A stretch of 64,000 nt of DNA from Paenibacillus sp. YYML68 (GCF_027923405.1 NZ_BQYI01000001.1:3016501-3080500), one strand, 5' to 3'. Shown: positions 8,553 through 17,107, counted from the first letter of the stretch. Translations and numbers: made by a program. Notes: generated from the letters alone by a model not told the origin.

Positions 8553-9730
8553 GACGGACTCACTCTATTCTCCGGAAGTCCGGCAGGCGACAGGATCATG
8601 CCTGGACGTCGGATCGTGACCGAAATATCGACAGGCACTTCTAGGGTCGCGAACACTTCCTCCCAGTCGTCCTTCACCTTGCTCCACTGCTTCGGATACT
8701 GTTGATGGAAGCGTTCAGCAAAGTCGAAGATATCAACCTGCATCTCCTTCTGAACCTGATGTAAGGCCAGCTCTACTCTCCGCTGAACGGCAACTCTCAC
8801 CGCTTGCTCCATTCTGTTCAGTACCTCAGGCTCCATCGGGTTATACGGAGTTCCATTCATCACAAGATCCCCCACCATTGTAATTCCGATCTGCATGCTC
8901 CATTGTCCATCAACGATCCTAGGGGTCAACGTCGTCGATTGCTTCACCGGATATACGGAGATTGAGCTCATATCGTCCTCCGGCTCCGTTGTAATAGTGG
9001 CTCGCTCCACTTCGTTCCGAATCCACATCACCCCTCTTGAAGCCAGATCCGATATCGTCCCCACCATCTTGTCGTTCCTGAATACCACCGCTCCAGTCAT
9101 GTATGGAATGGTTCTATTCTGCTCTTCCCCTTGTCTTGGAGCCAATCTATCAACCAACGGCAATATGGCTGATCTTGCCCCGCTCTTGATCATTAGATTC
9201 AAATCCTTCAATGTCACCTTCATCCCGATACCGAGATCGGAGATTTCCCGGATCACCTCGCCTGAGGTTCGTTCGATCGGAGGGAGTAGCTCCAGCACGC
9301 TGGCAGCTCGCCCGTTGCTCACATACATATAAGCACGCTCTCGTGGCTGGGAATGGCGTAATAAGAAATCCATCTCATCCCGAATCCCCTCCTCCGCGAT
9401 GCTCTTACTCATGATGAAGACTTTGCAATGTCCCCAAAATAGATTGCGCGGCAGCTTGGTCTGCAGCCTCGATACCGCATCGGCGATATTGCGGCCTTCT
9501 CCGGATCTTACGATCGTGCGCATGTCTCCTCCACTGCTCCCGCCTTGCCCGGTCCCGCCGCCCAAGGAGCTCGGATTGAATACTTGCACCGACACTTCCA
9601 CCTGCCCTTCTTTCTTATCCATACTGGCCGCCGTAATAATGGCAATGTCATTAACTTCCGTACGATCCCAGCATCCACTAAGAGGGAGAACGACTGCACT
9701 GACTAGTAGCAACATGATTAAGACTCTCAA
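8549..9730 (-). CDS. Ger(x)C family germination lipoprotein (C subunit)
   Basis: Lipoprotein subunit of the germinant receptor, 393 residues, close to the family norm. Signal peptide with lipobox LSGC (lipidated Cys20) followed by the conserved WDRTEVND segment of GerC proteins. I prefer the TTG at 9730, eight bases after AAGGAG, over the GTG at 9739, which overlaps that site. It starts 12 bases after the gerA stop and overlaps the D gene by four bases. Confidence 0.9.
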   Translation of the reverse strand: MRVLIMLLLVSAVVLPLSGCWDRTEVNDIAIITAASMDKKEGQVEVSVQVFNPSSLGGGTGQGGSSGGDMRTIVRSGEGRNIADAVSRLQTKLPRNLFWGHCKVFIMSKSIAEEGIRDEMDFLLRHSQPRERAYMYVSNGRAASVLELLPPIERTSGEVIREISDLGIGMKVTLKDLNLMIKSGARSAILPLVDRLAPRQGEEQNRTIPYMTGAVVFRNDKMVGTISDLASRGVMWIRNEVERATITTEPEDDMSSISVYPVKQSTTLTPRIVDGQWSMQIGITMVGDLVMNGTPYNPMEPEVLNRMEQAVRVAVQRRVELALHQVQKEMQVDIFDFAERFHQQYPKQWSKVKDDWEEVFATLEVPVDISVTIRRPGMILSPAGLPENRVSPS

Positions 9731-9742
9731 GCTCGGCACTCC

Positions 9743-11239
9743 TTAGCTGCGTGACTTCAACTCCCACCATGGCGCTCTGACCGCTATATCCTTCATTCCT
9801 GCCCGATTCACGGAAGATAGCGGCAACAAGTAGGGAGACCCGAATGATCTCAAGTTGCATAAGTGGATAACAATGACACACATGCCCAGAATAACCCCTA
9901 ACAGACCTAGCGTCCCGGACAGTAAGATGATCGGAAACCTCAGCATCCGAAAAGAAAGCCCGACGATATAACGCGGAACCATGAACGACGCAATCCCTGT
10001 AATGGCAACGACGATCACCATCGGTGGAGAAACGATGCCTGCTTGCACGGCAGCCTGTCCAATCACGAGTGCGCCAACGATACTGACAGCAGGACCAATT
10101 TGTTTAGGCAATCGGACGCCCGCTTCGCGCAGCACTTCAAAGGTAACCTCCATAATGAACGCCTCAATGAGCGCAGGGAACGGAACGCTTTCCCGGGAAG
10201 CCGCCATCGTAATCAGTAAGGCCGTCGGCACCATCTCCTGATGGAATGTAATGATAGCCACATATAAAGACGGCAGCAGGATGGAAAACAACGTAAACAA
10301 GTATCTCAACCAGCGGATCGCTGTGCTGGCCCAAAATCTTTGATAATAATCCTCTTGCGATTGAAGCAATGAAAACAAGGTAGTGGGAACGATCAATACG
10401 AACGGGGTACCTTCCGTCAGAATGGCAACCCTTCCCTCAAGCAGGGCAGAGCAAGCAGTATCCGGCCGTTCCGTCGACTGGACTTGCGGGAATGGAGAGT
10501 ACGGGTTGTCCTCAATCATTTCCTCGATATACCCGCTCTCGAGAATTCCGTTGATCTGTATGCGATCCAGCCGCTCCTTCACGTCTTCGATGAGCTTCGG
10601 GTCTGCGACCCCCTCTATATAGGCGACGATCACTTGGGTTTGCGTGTATTGTCCGATACTGACCGATTCAAGCTTAAGCGCAGGACTCTTGATAATGCGT
10701 CGCAATTGCGAAGTGTTGACTTGGAGTGTCTCGGAGAAGCCCTCTCTCGGGCCCCTGACGCCCGACTCTGCGGTCGGCTCCTCCACAGAACGCTTCTCCC
10801 ATTCACTTAGACCGAAGGAAGCGCCCTTCGCCTCCCCTTCATACAGCAGCACCGGATTCCCTGCGGATATGGCTTGCGTACAGTCGGCCAGTGTCGTCAC
10901 GATGTCTGCCTTCGAGACGGTCAGCGTGTTCACGAGCATTTCTATAGAAGCTACATCTTCGTTATTGGCCTGCACGAGCTTACCCAGTACATGCTCATTG
11001 ATCTGCGCCGTGTTGCACAGACCTTCTATGTAGATTAGCATCGCATTGGTCTTACCGCCTATGAGGAACGACCGGAAGTTAACATCCGAGCAATGGGCAT
11101 AGATGGAACGGAGTGCGTCCACATTACGCGCATAGTCAGACTGCAGCGGTTGTTCCAGATGAGATAGATCGCCGATTCGTTGATCGCTGTGATGCGCTTG
11201 TTCTGAATCCGGATTGCTCTTATGGTTGCGTCCAAACAT
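9743..11239 (-). CDS. Germinant receptor A subunit (GerA family)
   Basis: First gene of the receptor operon. It has 498 residues, with a large N-terminal cytoplasmic region (to ~residue 280, including PYSPFPQVQSTERPD) followed by hydrophobic helices and the family segment VPTALLITMAASRESVPFP. A GAGGCGAGG element precedes ATG 11239. GerA subunits assemble with B and C in the inner spore membrane and relay germinant binding. A sporulation-stage promoter is expected in 11240-11325, but I could not identify one with confidence. Confidence 0.9.
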   Translation of the reverse strand: MFGRNHKSNPDSEQAHHSDQRIGDLSHLEQPLQSDYARNVDALRSIYAHCSDVNFRSFLIGGKTNAMLIYIEGLCNTAQINEHVLGKLVQANNEDVASIEMLVNTLTVSKADIVTTLADCTQAISAGNPVLLYEGEAKGASFGLSEWEKRSVEEPTAESGVRGPREGFSETLQVNTSQLRRIIKSPALKLESVSIGQYTQTQVIVAYIEGVADPKLIEDVKERLDRIQINGILESGYIEEMIEDNPYSPFPQVQSTERPDTACSALLEGRVAILTEGTPFVLIVPTTLFSLLQSQEDYYQRFWASTAIRWLRYLFTLFSILLPSLYVAIITFHQEMVPTALLITMAASRESVPFPALIEAFIMEVTFEVLREAGVRLPKQIGPAVSIVGALVIGQAAVQAGIVSPPMVIVVAITGIASFMVPRYIVGLSFRMLRFPIILLSGTLGLLGVILGMCVIVIHLCNLRSFGSPYLLPLSSVNRAGMKDIAVRAPWWELKSRS

Positions 11240-11325
11240 CAGCCTCGCCTCGCTTGATTACGGAAGATAACGTTATTTATTTGGATTTAACTGGTTTACT
11301 ATGCATCGGCAAGGAAAAATATAAA

Positions 11326-11568
11326 AAGAACCCCTTGCGGGGTTCTTCCTGACGGTGATGAATGGATACTGCCTTGATCCTTCTGAATCCGGGTCAACCT
11401 CGACTATACCGCGTAGCTTACACTACTTGTACGTGTCTTTGGCACATCCCCTCGCTCGTATAGGAGTCAATAACAACTTCCTGTGGCTGTGTTCGTTATA
11501 TAGCTCAACACACAACACCTCTCTACTCACCGTCGAAGCTTAGTATGGCCCGATTGACCGAATCTATA
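11326..11568 (-). repeat. Non-coding element copy 1, ending in a terminator (candidate RNA)
   Basis: About 243 bp, nearly the same as 14158-14390 plus 12492-12511, with scattered substitutions and small indels, so no frame is kept. On the minus strand it starts a few bases after the endonuclease stop and ends in the hairpin AAGAACCCC-GCAA-GGGGTTCTT followed by TTTATATTTTT. It could be a structured 3' UTR or a separate small RNA. I cannot match it to a known RNA family. Confidence 0.7.
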
Positions 11569-11576
11569 CACACCGC

Positions 11577-12383
11577 TTATCTGAAAATTTGCTCCGCCCA
11601 TTCCGGATGGTCGATGAACGGATTGCGGTTCTTCTGGTACTTCGTGTAGATGATGTCGTTACGCCGGCGCTCGAAGGCGTCGACCGGGTCCTCCTTGTGC
11701 CATTGCAGCAGGGTGGATAGCTTGCCGTGATACGGGGAGCTGCCGTTATTCACGTAATGGTTCAGCTCCAGATCCAGCTCGCCGCTGTCGCCCTCATAGC
11801 GAACGGCCATGTAGAACAGCATGCGGGCGACATCGCCCTTCACCGCGGGACGCGGCTCCCAGGAGTCGCTGTCGGTGCGGCACAGCGTGCATTCGGAGTG
11901 AGCCGAGCCGCCATTATCGAAGTCCTTGTTGCCGCGCGCGCTGTTGACCGACACATCGGTCGGACGCAGATGGTGCAGGTCCGTACCCGCTCCCATCGAC
12001 GTGCCGAAGTTGCCGTGCGACTTCGCCCAGACGTGCTCGCGGTTCCAGTCGTTCACCCCGCCGCCGTTCGTGAACTTCCCCTGAGAGCGGCCGGTGTACA
12101 GCAGGATGACGTTGTTCGGATTGTTCGGATCTTGATCTGTGTCACGCAGCGCGACCCATACGTTGTCATACGACAGCCTCACATGGTCGTCGATGATGTT
12201 GTGCAGCGCCGCCTTCAGCTGGCTTCCCGTCTTCCCCATGGCGCTGCTGTAGTACGTGCTGTCATACGACGTGGTGACCGCCTCTGCTTGACGAACGTCA
12301 ACGACCAGCGACACGACCATGAGCGACAGCACGATCGTTGCTGCGACCGCCTTACGAGCTTGCTTGCTCCATACGGAATACAT
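11577..12383 (-). CDS. Secreted endonuclease I family nuclease (EndA/Bsn-like)
   Basis: Extracellular non-specific nuclease of 268 residues. It has an N-terminal signal peptide (hydrophobic ~15-35, cleaved after RQAEA). The beta-beta-alpha metal active site is visible as NREHVWAKSHG, followed by DLHHLRP and NSARGN, as in EndA/Vvn and B. subtilis Bsn (YurI). CTLCRTDSD contributes two cysteines. Start ATG 12383, with AGGAGGG six bases upstream; the longer frame to 12440 has no such site. It lies between two copies of a non-coding repeat. Confidence 0.88.
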   Translation of the reverse strand: MYSVWSKQARKAVAATIVLSLMVVSLVVDVRQAEAVTTSYDSTYYSSAMGKTGSQLKAALHNIIDDHVRLSYDNVWVALRDTDQDPNNPNNVILLYTGRSQGKFTNGGGVNDWNREHVWAKSHGNFGTSMGAGTDLHHLRPTDVSVNSARGNKDFDNGGSAHSECTLCRTDSDSWEPRPAVKGDVARMLFYMAVRYEGDSGELDLELNHYVNNGSSPYHGKLSTLLQWHKEDPVDAFERRRNDIIYTKYQKNRNPFIDHPEWAEQIFR

Positions 12384-12491
12384 GAATTCCCTCCTAGCAT
12401 AGATTGACATTCCAGTTAAGGATATGCCAAGGAGGGACATCTACGACTTAATGTATTGTAAAGGTGCTGTCCCGAGCCGACGATATATCGA

Positions 12492-12511
12492 CAAAAAGGA
12501 CCCCTCTCGGG
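12492..12511 (-). repeat. Non-coding element copy 2, terminator half cut off by IS4
   Basis: Bases AAAAAGGACCCC plus TCTCGGG form the 3' (minus-strand) end of the second repeat copy. The left stem arm GGACCCC pairs with GGGGTCC at 14165-14171 beyond the IS. Bases 12502-12511 (CCCTCTCGGG) are also the left target duplication of the IS. Confidence 0.75.
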
Positions 12512-12564
12512 CAATGTCATTAAGTTAATCTCAAAGACTAAACCGGAAAAGAAAATGGAAGCCA

Positions 12565-12595
12565 AAACGGCATAGGGAAAATCCCTGTGCCGTTT
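12565..12595. terminator. IS4 left-end terminator
   Basis: AAACGGCATAGGG / CCCTGTGCCGTTT arms around AAAAT, followed on the plus strand by GTTTTTTG and on the minus strand by TGG. It lies between the transposase stop and the left IS end. Confidence 0.7.
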
Positions 12596-12678
12596 GTTTT
12601 TTGTTGCAAGACTGAAAAATAGGTATAGCAAACAAACGGATAGATAATCCGCTTAAAAAAGTGTTCATATGAATCGTA

Positions 12679-13998
12679 TTATGCTACTCTGTAGACGAAG
12701 CTGACAACTGATTTATAGCGGATTTTGCGCGTGTTCATTTGTCCCGGGCGAATGGGTCGAATCGGCAAAATGTTTTTGCGTATCAGCGCTTCTACATCGA
12801 GCGGGGGTTCATCGCCTCGAGAGCGCAAGAATTGTCTACAAACGTGAACGGCAACCGTGAAATTGACTTGATATGAATGCCGTTTATCCATTTGCGAAAT
12901 GACGACGTGCGAGGTCATCATTTCAGCGAAGTTGTAGAGAATCATTCTTGCATAAATCTCTTGGGCGATGAATGCTTGCTTCTTTGCGTGGAAACTCGTC
13001 AGACCCACCGTGTATTTTAATGCCCTAAACGAGGTTTCAATGCCCCATCTCATGTGATAAAGGGATCTAAGTTCATCGGGTGGGAATTCTGCGGCAGAAA
13101 GATTCGTAATGACGGTTTCATAAGCCCCGTCAGGCAGGACGAAACGAACAACCCGAAAAGATAGCGGGTAAATCATGTTTTCATGCAAATCCAAAAAATC
13201 AAATGTAGAATTGGACGGAAGGAATTTGTACCCAGGATAAGCTCTGAACGCTTTGGCTTGTTTTCTGGTAAGTGTCAGATGGATATATCGATCAAACTCT
13301 CCACTGTCGGGCAAACGTAAGCTAGACAGAATACCGCTGGAATCCAAATCCTTTACCCGAATGATGTAGTTCCACCCTTTACGTTCAATATGCGCGAAAT
13401 TGTTGTAGCTTTCATAGCCTCTGTCTGCGATCACAATGGTTTTGCTCTTGATCGGCGAACGATCAACCATGGTTGCCAATGCCCTTCCCTCGTTACTTAG
13501 TCTTCTTGGCTGGACAAGAGCATCCACGTATAGTCTGTTGCATAGGTCGTACGCTGCGTTCAAATGCAGGAGGTTATAGCCTTTCGTGCCCGGTTGACTT
13601 TGAAAGAAGCTGTTCTTGTCAGCCGGATCCGTTGCGATATGTAAATCCGAACCGTCAATGGCAAGTAATCGATACCCGCGGTAATCCTTGATATCCTTGT
13701 ACGTTTGAGTGAATTTGTGAAATAAGCATTCTACAGCAGAAGGCAAAATTTTATTGCGTTGTTGGACAAAAGCGGAAGTCGTTGCCGTGTTTACGTCATA
13801 ACCTTGTGATTCCAAGAGCTCCTTGTATATGCTGTTTCCTCCCATAGAGATCAGAAGTTGCATCATCGTTTCGAAGGGCAGTTTTTTCTTCCGGGTAAAG
13901 TCTTTTTCTGGGTTTTTGACATAAGGCGCTGGTGCCGCTGACATCTCTCGAATGAGGGTTGTCAGCGTTTCTTTTAGTGAACTCTCGTAAGCATGCAT
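12679..13998 (-). CDS. IS4-family transposase
   Basis: DDE transposase of 439 residues. Catalytic region visible: first Asp in LLAIDGSDLHI, second in IVIADRGYESYNNF, and the Y-(2)-R-(3)-E-(6)-K signature in LYHMRWGIETSFRALKYTVG near residue 335. These are the IS4 hallmarks. Start ATG 13998 has GAGGAGG seven bases upstream; the 14-codon longer frame lacks a site. The frame is intact and the element carries matching ends, so it is probably active. Confidence 0.9.
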   Translation of the reverse strand: MHAYESSLKETLTTLIREMSAAPAPYVKNPEKDFTRKKKLPFETMMQLLISMGGNSIYKELLESQGYDVNTATTSAFVQQRNKILPSAVECLFHKFTQTYKDIKDYRGYRLLAIDGSDLHIATDPADKNSFFQSQPGTKGYNLLHLNAAYDLCNRLYVDALVQPRRLSNEGRALATMVDRSPIKSKTIVIADRGYESYNNFAHIERKGWNYIIRVKDLDSSGILSSLRLPDSGEFDRYIHLTLTRKQAKAFRAYPGYKFLPSNSTFDFLDLHENMIYPLSFRVVRFVLPDGAYETVITNLSAAEFPPDELRSLYHMRWGIETSFRALKYTVGLTSFHAKKQAFIAQEIYARMILYNFAEMMTSHVVISQMDKRHSYQVNFTVAVHVCRQFLRSRGDEPPLDVEALIRKNILPIRPIRPGQMNTRKIRYKSVVSFVYRVA

Positions 13999-14077
13999 GG
14001 GCAAAACCTCCTCGTATTTCCAAGGGGTTACGATACACACCTTCGCTTATTTGTCAAGTCTTTTTTCGTTTTGTGCA

Positions 14078-14121
14078 AAGAAAAAGAGCGGGCTATCTAT
14101 TCGATAACCTGCTCTTTTTCT
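14078..14121. terminator. IS4 right-end terminator
   Basis: AAGAAAAAGAGC.GGnTATC pairs with GATAacCnGCTCTTTTTCTT. T-rich tails in both directions. It would stop outside transcription from entering the transposase gene. Confidence 0.65.
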
Positions 14122-14157
14122 TGATATATGGCTCTGCGCCTTAACTTAATGACATTG

Positions 14158-14390
14158 CCCTCTCGGGGTCCCTGACGGTGATTGAATGGACACTGCCTTG
14201 ATCCTCATGAATCCGGGTCAACCTCGATCACACTCGTAGCTTACACTACTTGAACGTGTCTGCGGCACATCCCCTCGCTCTACTTGGATTCAATAACAAC
14301 TTCCCTCGGTTGCGTTCGTTATATGGCTCATCACACAACACCTCTCTTTCACCGTCGAAGCTTAGTATGGCTCGAATACGCAAATCTATT
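14158..14390 (-). repeat. Non-coding element copy 2, main part (candidate RNA)
   Basis: Second copy of the element at 11326-11568, separated from its terminator arm by the IS4 element. On the minus strand it begins about 17 bases after the stop of the small ORF at 14407-14520. Stem bases differ from copy 1 in a paired way (GGACCCC/GGGGTCC here, GAACCCC/GGGGTTC there), which supports a selected hairpin. Confidence 0.7.
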
Positions 14391-14406
14391 CAGAAGCCAG
14401 CATGAA

Positions 14407-14520
14407 TTAATATTTACCAAATTCCCAGTCACTTAGTGCGATGTATTTCGACCGAGCATACTTCCCCTTCTGCGTATCCACTTCACTCATCGTGTCGTGA
14501 TTGCGCGACGGCTGCTCCAT
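14407..14520 (-). CDS. Small 37-residue protein, unknown
   Basis: ATG 14520 is preceded by AAAGGAG at seven to eight bases. The frame begins MEQPSRNHDTMSEVDTQKGK and ends in ALSDWEFGKY before TAA. It is hydrophilic and has no signal or membrane helix. The ribosome binding site and full use of the gap suggest a real small gene. Size and polarity resemble small sporulation-associated proteins of Bacillales, but I do not recognise it. Confidence 0.5.
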   Translation of the reverse strand: MEQPSRNHDTMSEVDTQKGKYARSKYIALSDWEFGKY

Positions 14521-14688
14521 GCGAGTCTCTCCTTTGCGAGGTCTGGTATCGGGGCACCTGTGCAGCTGCTCGGAGCATAATCGATTAAGCGTCCGCCGCA
14601 GAGCAGCAGCTGAAGTAAGACCGGGCCTGCAATCTCCGAGCGCACAAGCTCATCCAATCGGATCGCGGGTCCCGGTCTTATTCAACAC

Positions 14689-15543
14689 CTACCTCGGGCG
14701 TGCTGGGGCACCTCGGTTAATCCAATAGATACTCATGCCCACGAGCACCGCTCCGACCGCCGTCTCCGCGTGGATCGGCTCATCGAGAAGCAAGTATCCG
14801 CACAGCACACCGAACAAGGGAGCGAGGAACAAGTACGCGCTCGTACGCGCCGGGTCCCCTTGGGAGAGCAGATAGAACCAGAGCGCAAACTGAACGATCG
14901 ATCCGATAATTGCTAAGTACAGCAGCGACGTGACGGATACGACATGGATAGACAGCTTAATATCCTCCACAAGCAGACTGCTGCCAGTCAGCACGAGCCC
15001 TCCGAATAGCATCTGGTACGCCGTCAGCACCCATATGCTGCAGAACGACCCGAACCGCTTGACCAGCAGTGTAGCTACGGCCCAGCTGATCCCGCCCATC
15101 AGGCCGATCGCCGTACCGCTGCTCCATTGGGACAAGCCGAGTACGACCATCCCCAACGCTCCAATCCCAACGCCAGCCCATTGCAGCGCACGATATGTCG
15201 TCTTGAGCCATAGGCTGCTCAGCAAGACGACGAACAGTGGATTCATGAACGTCAGAATCGATGACTCTCCCGCCGTAATCGTCCGCAGGCTGACGAAGAT
15301 GCAGCCCATCACCCCGACCGTCTGGAACAAGCCGATGACGGCGATTTTGCCCCAATCGATAAGACATCTGGGGTGCTCATACTTCACAACGAATATAGCC
15401 ATCAGACCACCGGCCAGCACGAAGCGCAAGCCAGCTAGCAGCAGCGGGGAAATATGCGCCACCCCGATCTTGCCGACGACGAAGGAGGAGCCCATCAGGG
15501 CGGTCGTTACGATGAGCAGGGCTGCGAACATATAACGGTTCAT
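14689..15543 (-). CDS. DMT-family (EamA) transporter
   Basis: Membrane exporter of 284 residues with about ten helices in two EamA repeats. Characteristic pieces are MGSSFVVGKIGV in the first helix, ITAGESSILTFMNPLFVVLLS at the end of repeat one, and SAYLFLAPLFGVLCGYLLLDEP at the end of repeat two. Start ATG 15543 is preceded by GGTGA. The longer frame to 15606 has no site. Substrate unknown. A GC-rich inverted repeat (AAGACCGGG/CCCGGTCTT, 14616-14678) follows the stop without a T tract. Confidence 0.85.
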   Translation of the reverse strand: MNRYMFAALLIVTTALMGSSFVVGKIGVAHISPLLLAGLRFVLAGGLMAIFVVKYEHPRCLIDWGKIAVIGLFQTVGVMGCIFVSLRTITAGESSILTFMNPLFVVLLSSLWLKTTYRALQWAGVGIGALGMVVLGLSQWSSGTAIGLMGGISWAVATLLVKRFGSFCSIWVLTAYQMLFGGLVLTGSSLLVEDIKLSIHVVSVTSLLYLAIIGSIVQFALWFYLLSQGDPARTSAYLFLAPLFGVLCGYLLLDEPIHAETAVGAVLVGMSIYWINRGAPARPR

Positions 15544-15609
15544 AGTGGTCACCATCCTGTTCAGACTCAAAAAAAATGGATATGCTAAAATTGTCCAACC
15601 GCACATCTA

Positions 15610-15680
15610 TTGACAAATACAGCGCTTTACTCGACAATATGCTTAATTGTCACATCCACGATACTAGCAAACTTGTCGAA
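15610..15680 (+). promoter_or_regulatory. Promoter and Spo0A-box-like sites upstream of the Spo0E-type gene
   Basis: TTGACA (15610-15615), 17-base spacer, GACAAT (15633-15638) fits a sigma-A promoter reading toward 15763. TGTCGAA at 15674-15680 is an exact Spo0A box core (TGNCGAA). A second near match, TGTCGAG on the minus strand, overlaps the -10 at 15630-15636. Motif matches only. Confidence 0.4.
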
Positions 15681-15762
15681 AGGCAAGGGCGCAAAGCTAT
15701 GGGTCTACCGCGCTTGCTGGATAGCGCCACGATCGCCAGGCTGCCGAAAGGATGATTTTATT

Positions 15763-15945
15763 ATGGTTGTACCTACCTCGCTCGACTATCAGATCGAGTA
15801 CATGAAGCAGGAATTGGTCGACGTCGCTCTCAGCTATCAGATGAACCTCCAGCACGCCCGTGTGCTCGCGGTCAGTGAGCAGCTGGACAAGCTTATTGTT
15901 CAGGCACAGATGTTGAGGCGGAGGCTCGTTCAGTCAAGTCCATAG
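15763..15945 (+). CDS. Spo0E-family aspartyl-phosphate phosphatase
   Basis: Small helical phosphatase of 60 residues that removes phosphate from Spo0A~P and so restrains sporulation. It shows the family pattern IEYMKQELVDVAL ... VLAVSEQLDKLIVQ, including the SxxLD signature (SEQLD, residues ~42-46). Start ATG 15763 with AAAGGAT upstream. Followed closely by a hairpin terminator. Spo0A-box-like sites lie in its upstream region. Confidence 0.85.
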   Translation: MVVPTSLDYQIEYMKQELVDVALSYQMNLQHARVLAVSEQLDKLIVQAQMLRRRLVQSSP

Positions 15946-15960
15946 GGAACACCGGCAGGG

Positions 15961-15983
15961 AGGCGCGATCGCGCCTTCTTCTT
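15961..15983 (+). terminator. Terminator of the Spo0E-type gene
   Basis: AGGCGCGATCGCGCCT palindrome followed by TCTTCTTTG. Confidence 0.75.
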
Positions 15984-16048
15984 TGTTGTATATGCTTATC
16001 GTCGGTACACGTACGCTCGTTACGAGATAGATGGACAGCATATGCAAA

Positions 16049-16093
16049 AAGCAGCCATAGCGGACGTCGAACGACGCCGAATATGGCTGCTTA
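16049..16093 (-). terminator. Terminator downstream of the FhuF-like gene
   Basis: AAGCAGCCATA and TATGGCTGCTT arms with a nested GACGTC/GACGCC hairpin. On the minus strand it is followed by TTTGCATATG, about 120 bases past the FhuF-like stop. Confidence 0.65.
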
Positions 16094-16212
16094 GGGTTAA
16101 GCTTAGGGCTAAATACAATGACGTCATGGGAAGAACAGACCGCCTATTGCGACAGATGCACAACTCGGGACGTGCTTGCGCAAGCGCAGGTTGAACCCAC
16201 CTAGTCTGCCGA

Positions 16213-17052
16213 CTACTGGGCAGCCTGCTGCTGTGCAAGACGCGCCTCTGCACGCCGCTCCGCACGCTGCGCCTCAGTCATGCGCGGACACGTATAGCAA
16301 TAAGTGCCGCCCTCCGTCTGGTAGTACAGGCAGCAAGCGTTCTTCATCTTCACCTGCTTCGAGCTGTCCTTCATATCCTCGATCAGGCGCACCTTCACAT
16401 CGAGTGGATTGCGGGAACGGCCGAACACGTCAGCCGGCAGCTCCAGGCACAGCCTGCGGTAATCGTCCTTGATGATCGCCTGAAGCTCCTCATCGTGCGT
16501 CTCCTCCAGCCACAGCGGTACCGTGTAGTTGAAGCGAGTCGGCAGCTGCCCCCATAGCGAGCCGACGTCTGTTCCGGTAGCTGCAGCCGCAGCCTCCAGC
16601 ATCGGTCGCAACGTGCGACCATACAGCTCGACCCATGTCTGCTGAAGCCACTCCGCTCTGGACGGAGGAGGCTCCTTATGAGTAGTAGACTGCTGAAGCT
16701 CGGGCCCGAGCAGCTTGAACGAGAAGACGGCGTAGTCCCCCTTCTCGTATAGCTGAAGCTCGAGCTGCTCAGGTGTGAAGCTCAGCGCTGTATCATAGAT
16801 CGAGCAGCTGTATAGCTGAGCCAGCGCCGCATAGCCGAACCAGCCTGCCAAGTACGCCGCTGCCGCAGCAGGCTCCAGCGCCTTGATTCGTTGTCCGTAG
16901 ATGTCCAGCAGCTGCCGCATCGTCTCCGGATCGGCCAGCTGCTCTGCTCGGCACGCGAACAGCAGCTTCCCCTCGAGATCATGCTGGCGCACTGCAAATC
17001 TCGTCTCCAGCTCCGTCCAATTTAGTCGCTCTGCCTTCCGTTGCACATTCAT
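16213..17052 (-). CDS. FhuF-like [2Fe-2S] ferric-siderophore reductase
   Basis: Predicted cytoplasmic iron reductase of 279 residues that would release iron from imported ferric siderophores. The C-terminal end carries NACCLYYQTEGGTYCYTCPR, i.e. CC-x10-C-x2-C, the FhuF iron-sulfur ligand pattern. The upstream region is the weakly conserved FhuF/IucA-IucC-like domain. Start ATG 17052, with GGGGGAG eight bases upstream. A strong Fur-box match lies 56 bases upstream, so iron repression is likely. No siderophore transporter lies next to it. Confidence 0.8.
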   Translation of the reverse strand: MNVQRKAERLNWTELETRFAVRQHDLEGKLLFACRAEQLADPETMRQLLDIYGQRIKALEPAAAAAYLAGWFGYAALAQLYSCSIYDTALSFTPEQLELQLYEKGDYAVFSFKLLGPELQQSTTHKEPPPSRAEWLQQTWVELYGRTLRPMLEAAAAATGTDVGSLWGQLPTRFNYTVPLWLEETHDEELQAIIKDDYRRLCLELPADVFGRSRNPLDVKVRLIEDMKDSSKQVKMKNACCLYYQTEGGTYCYTCPRMTEAQRAERRAEARLAQQQAAQ

Positions 17053-17107
17053 GACTTGAACTCCCCCTGCTCCTGTATAAATCAGCACGCCGCTTCTCGG
17101 CATGCAT

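Larger units (their letters stand above)
12512..14157 (-). mobile_element. IS4-family insertion sequence, complete
   Basis: The element is 1,646 bp. The left end CAATGTCATTAAGTTAA and the same sequence reverse-complemented at the right end (14141-14157) are 17-bp perfect inverted repeats. CCCTCTCGGG is duplicated on both sides (12502-12511, 14158-14167). The target is the loop and inner stem of a terminator hairpin, in keeping with the known liking of some IS4 members (IS231-like) for GGG/CCC-symmetric sites. Both IS ends carry hairpin terminators (12565-12595 and 14078-14121) that would insulate the transposase gene. Confidence 0.9.

Noticed and set aside
11240..11325. Sigma-G promoter for the ger operon (TGCATA with a 17-base spacer)
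   Set aside because: The -35-like hexamer is acceptable but the corresponding -10 matches the consensus poorly.
11355..11543. 62-codon plus-strand frame inside repeat copy 1
   Set aside because: The matching stretch of copy 2 has indels that break the frame, so the element is not coding in this sense.
11727..12407. 226-codon plus-strand frame
   Set aside because: Lies wholly antisense to the endonuclease I gene, which has clear catalytic motifs and a signal peptide; a GC-rich shadow.
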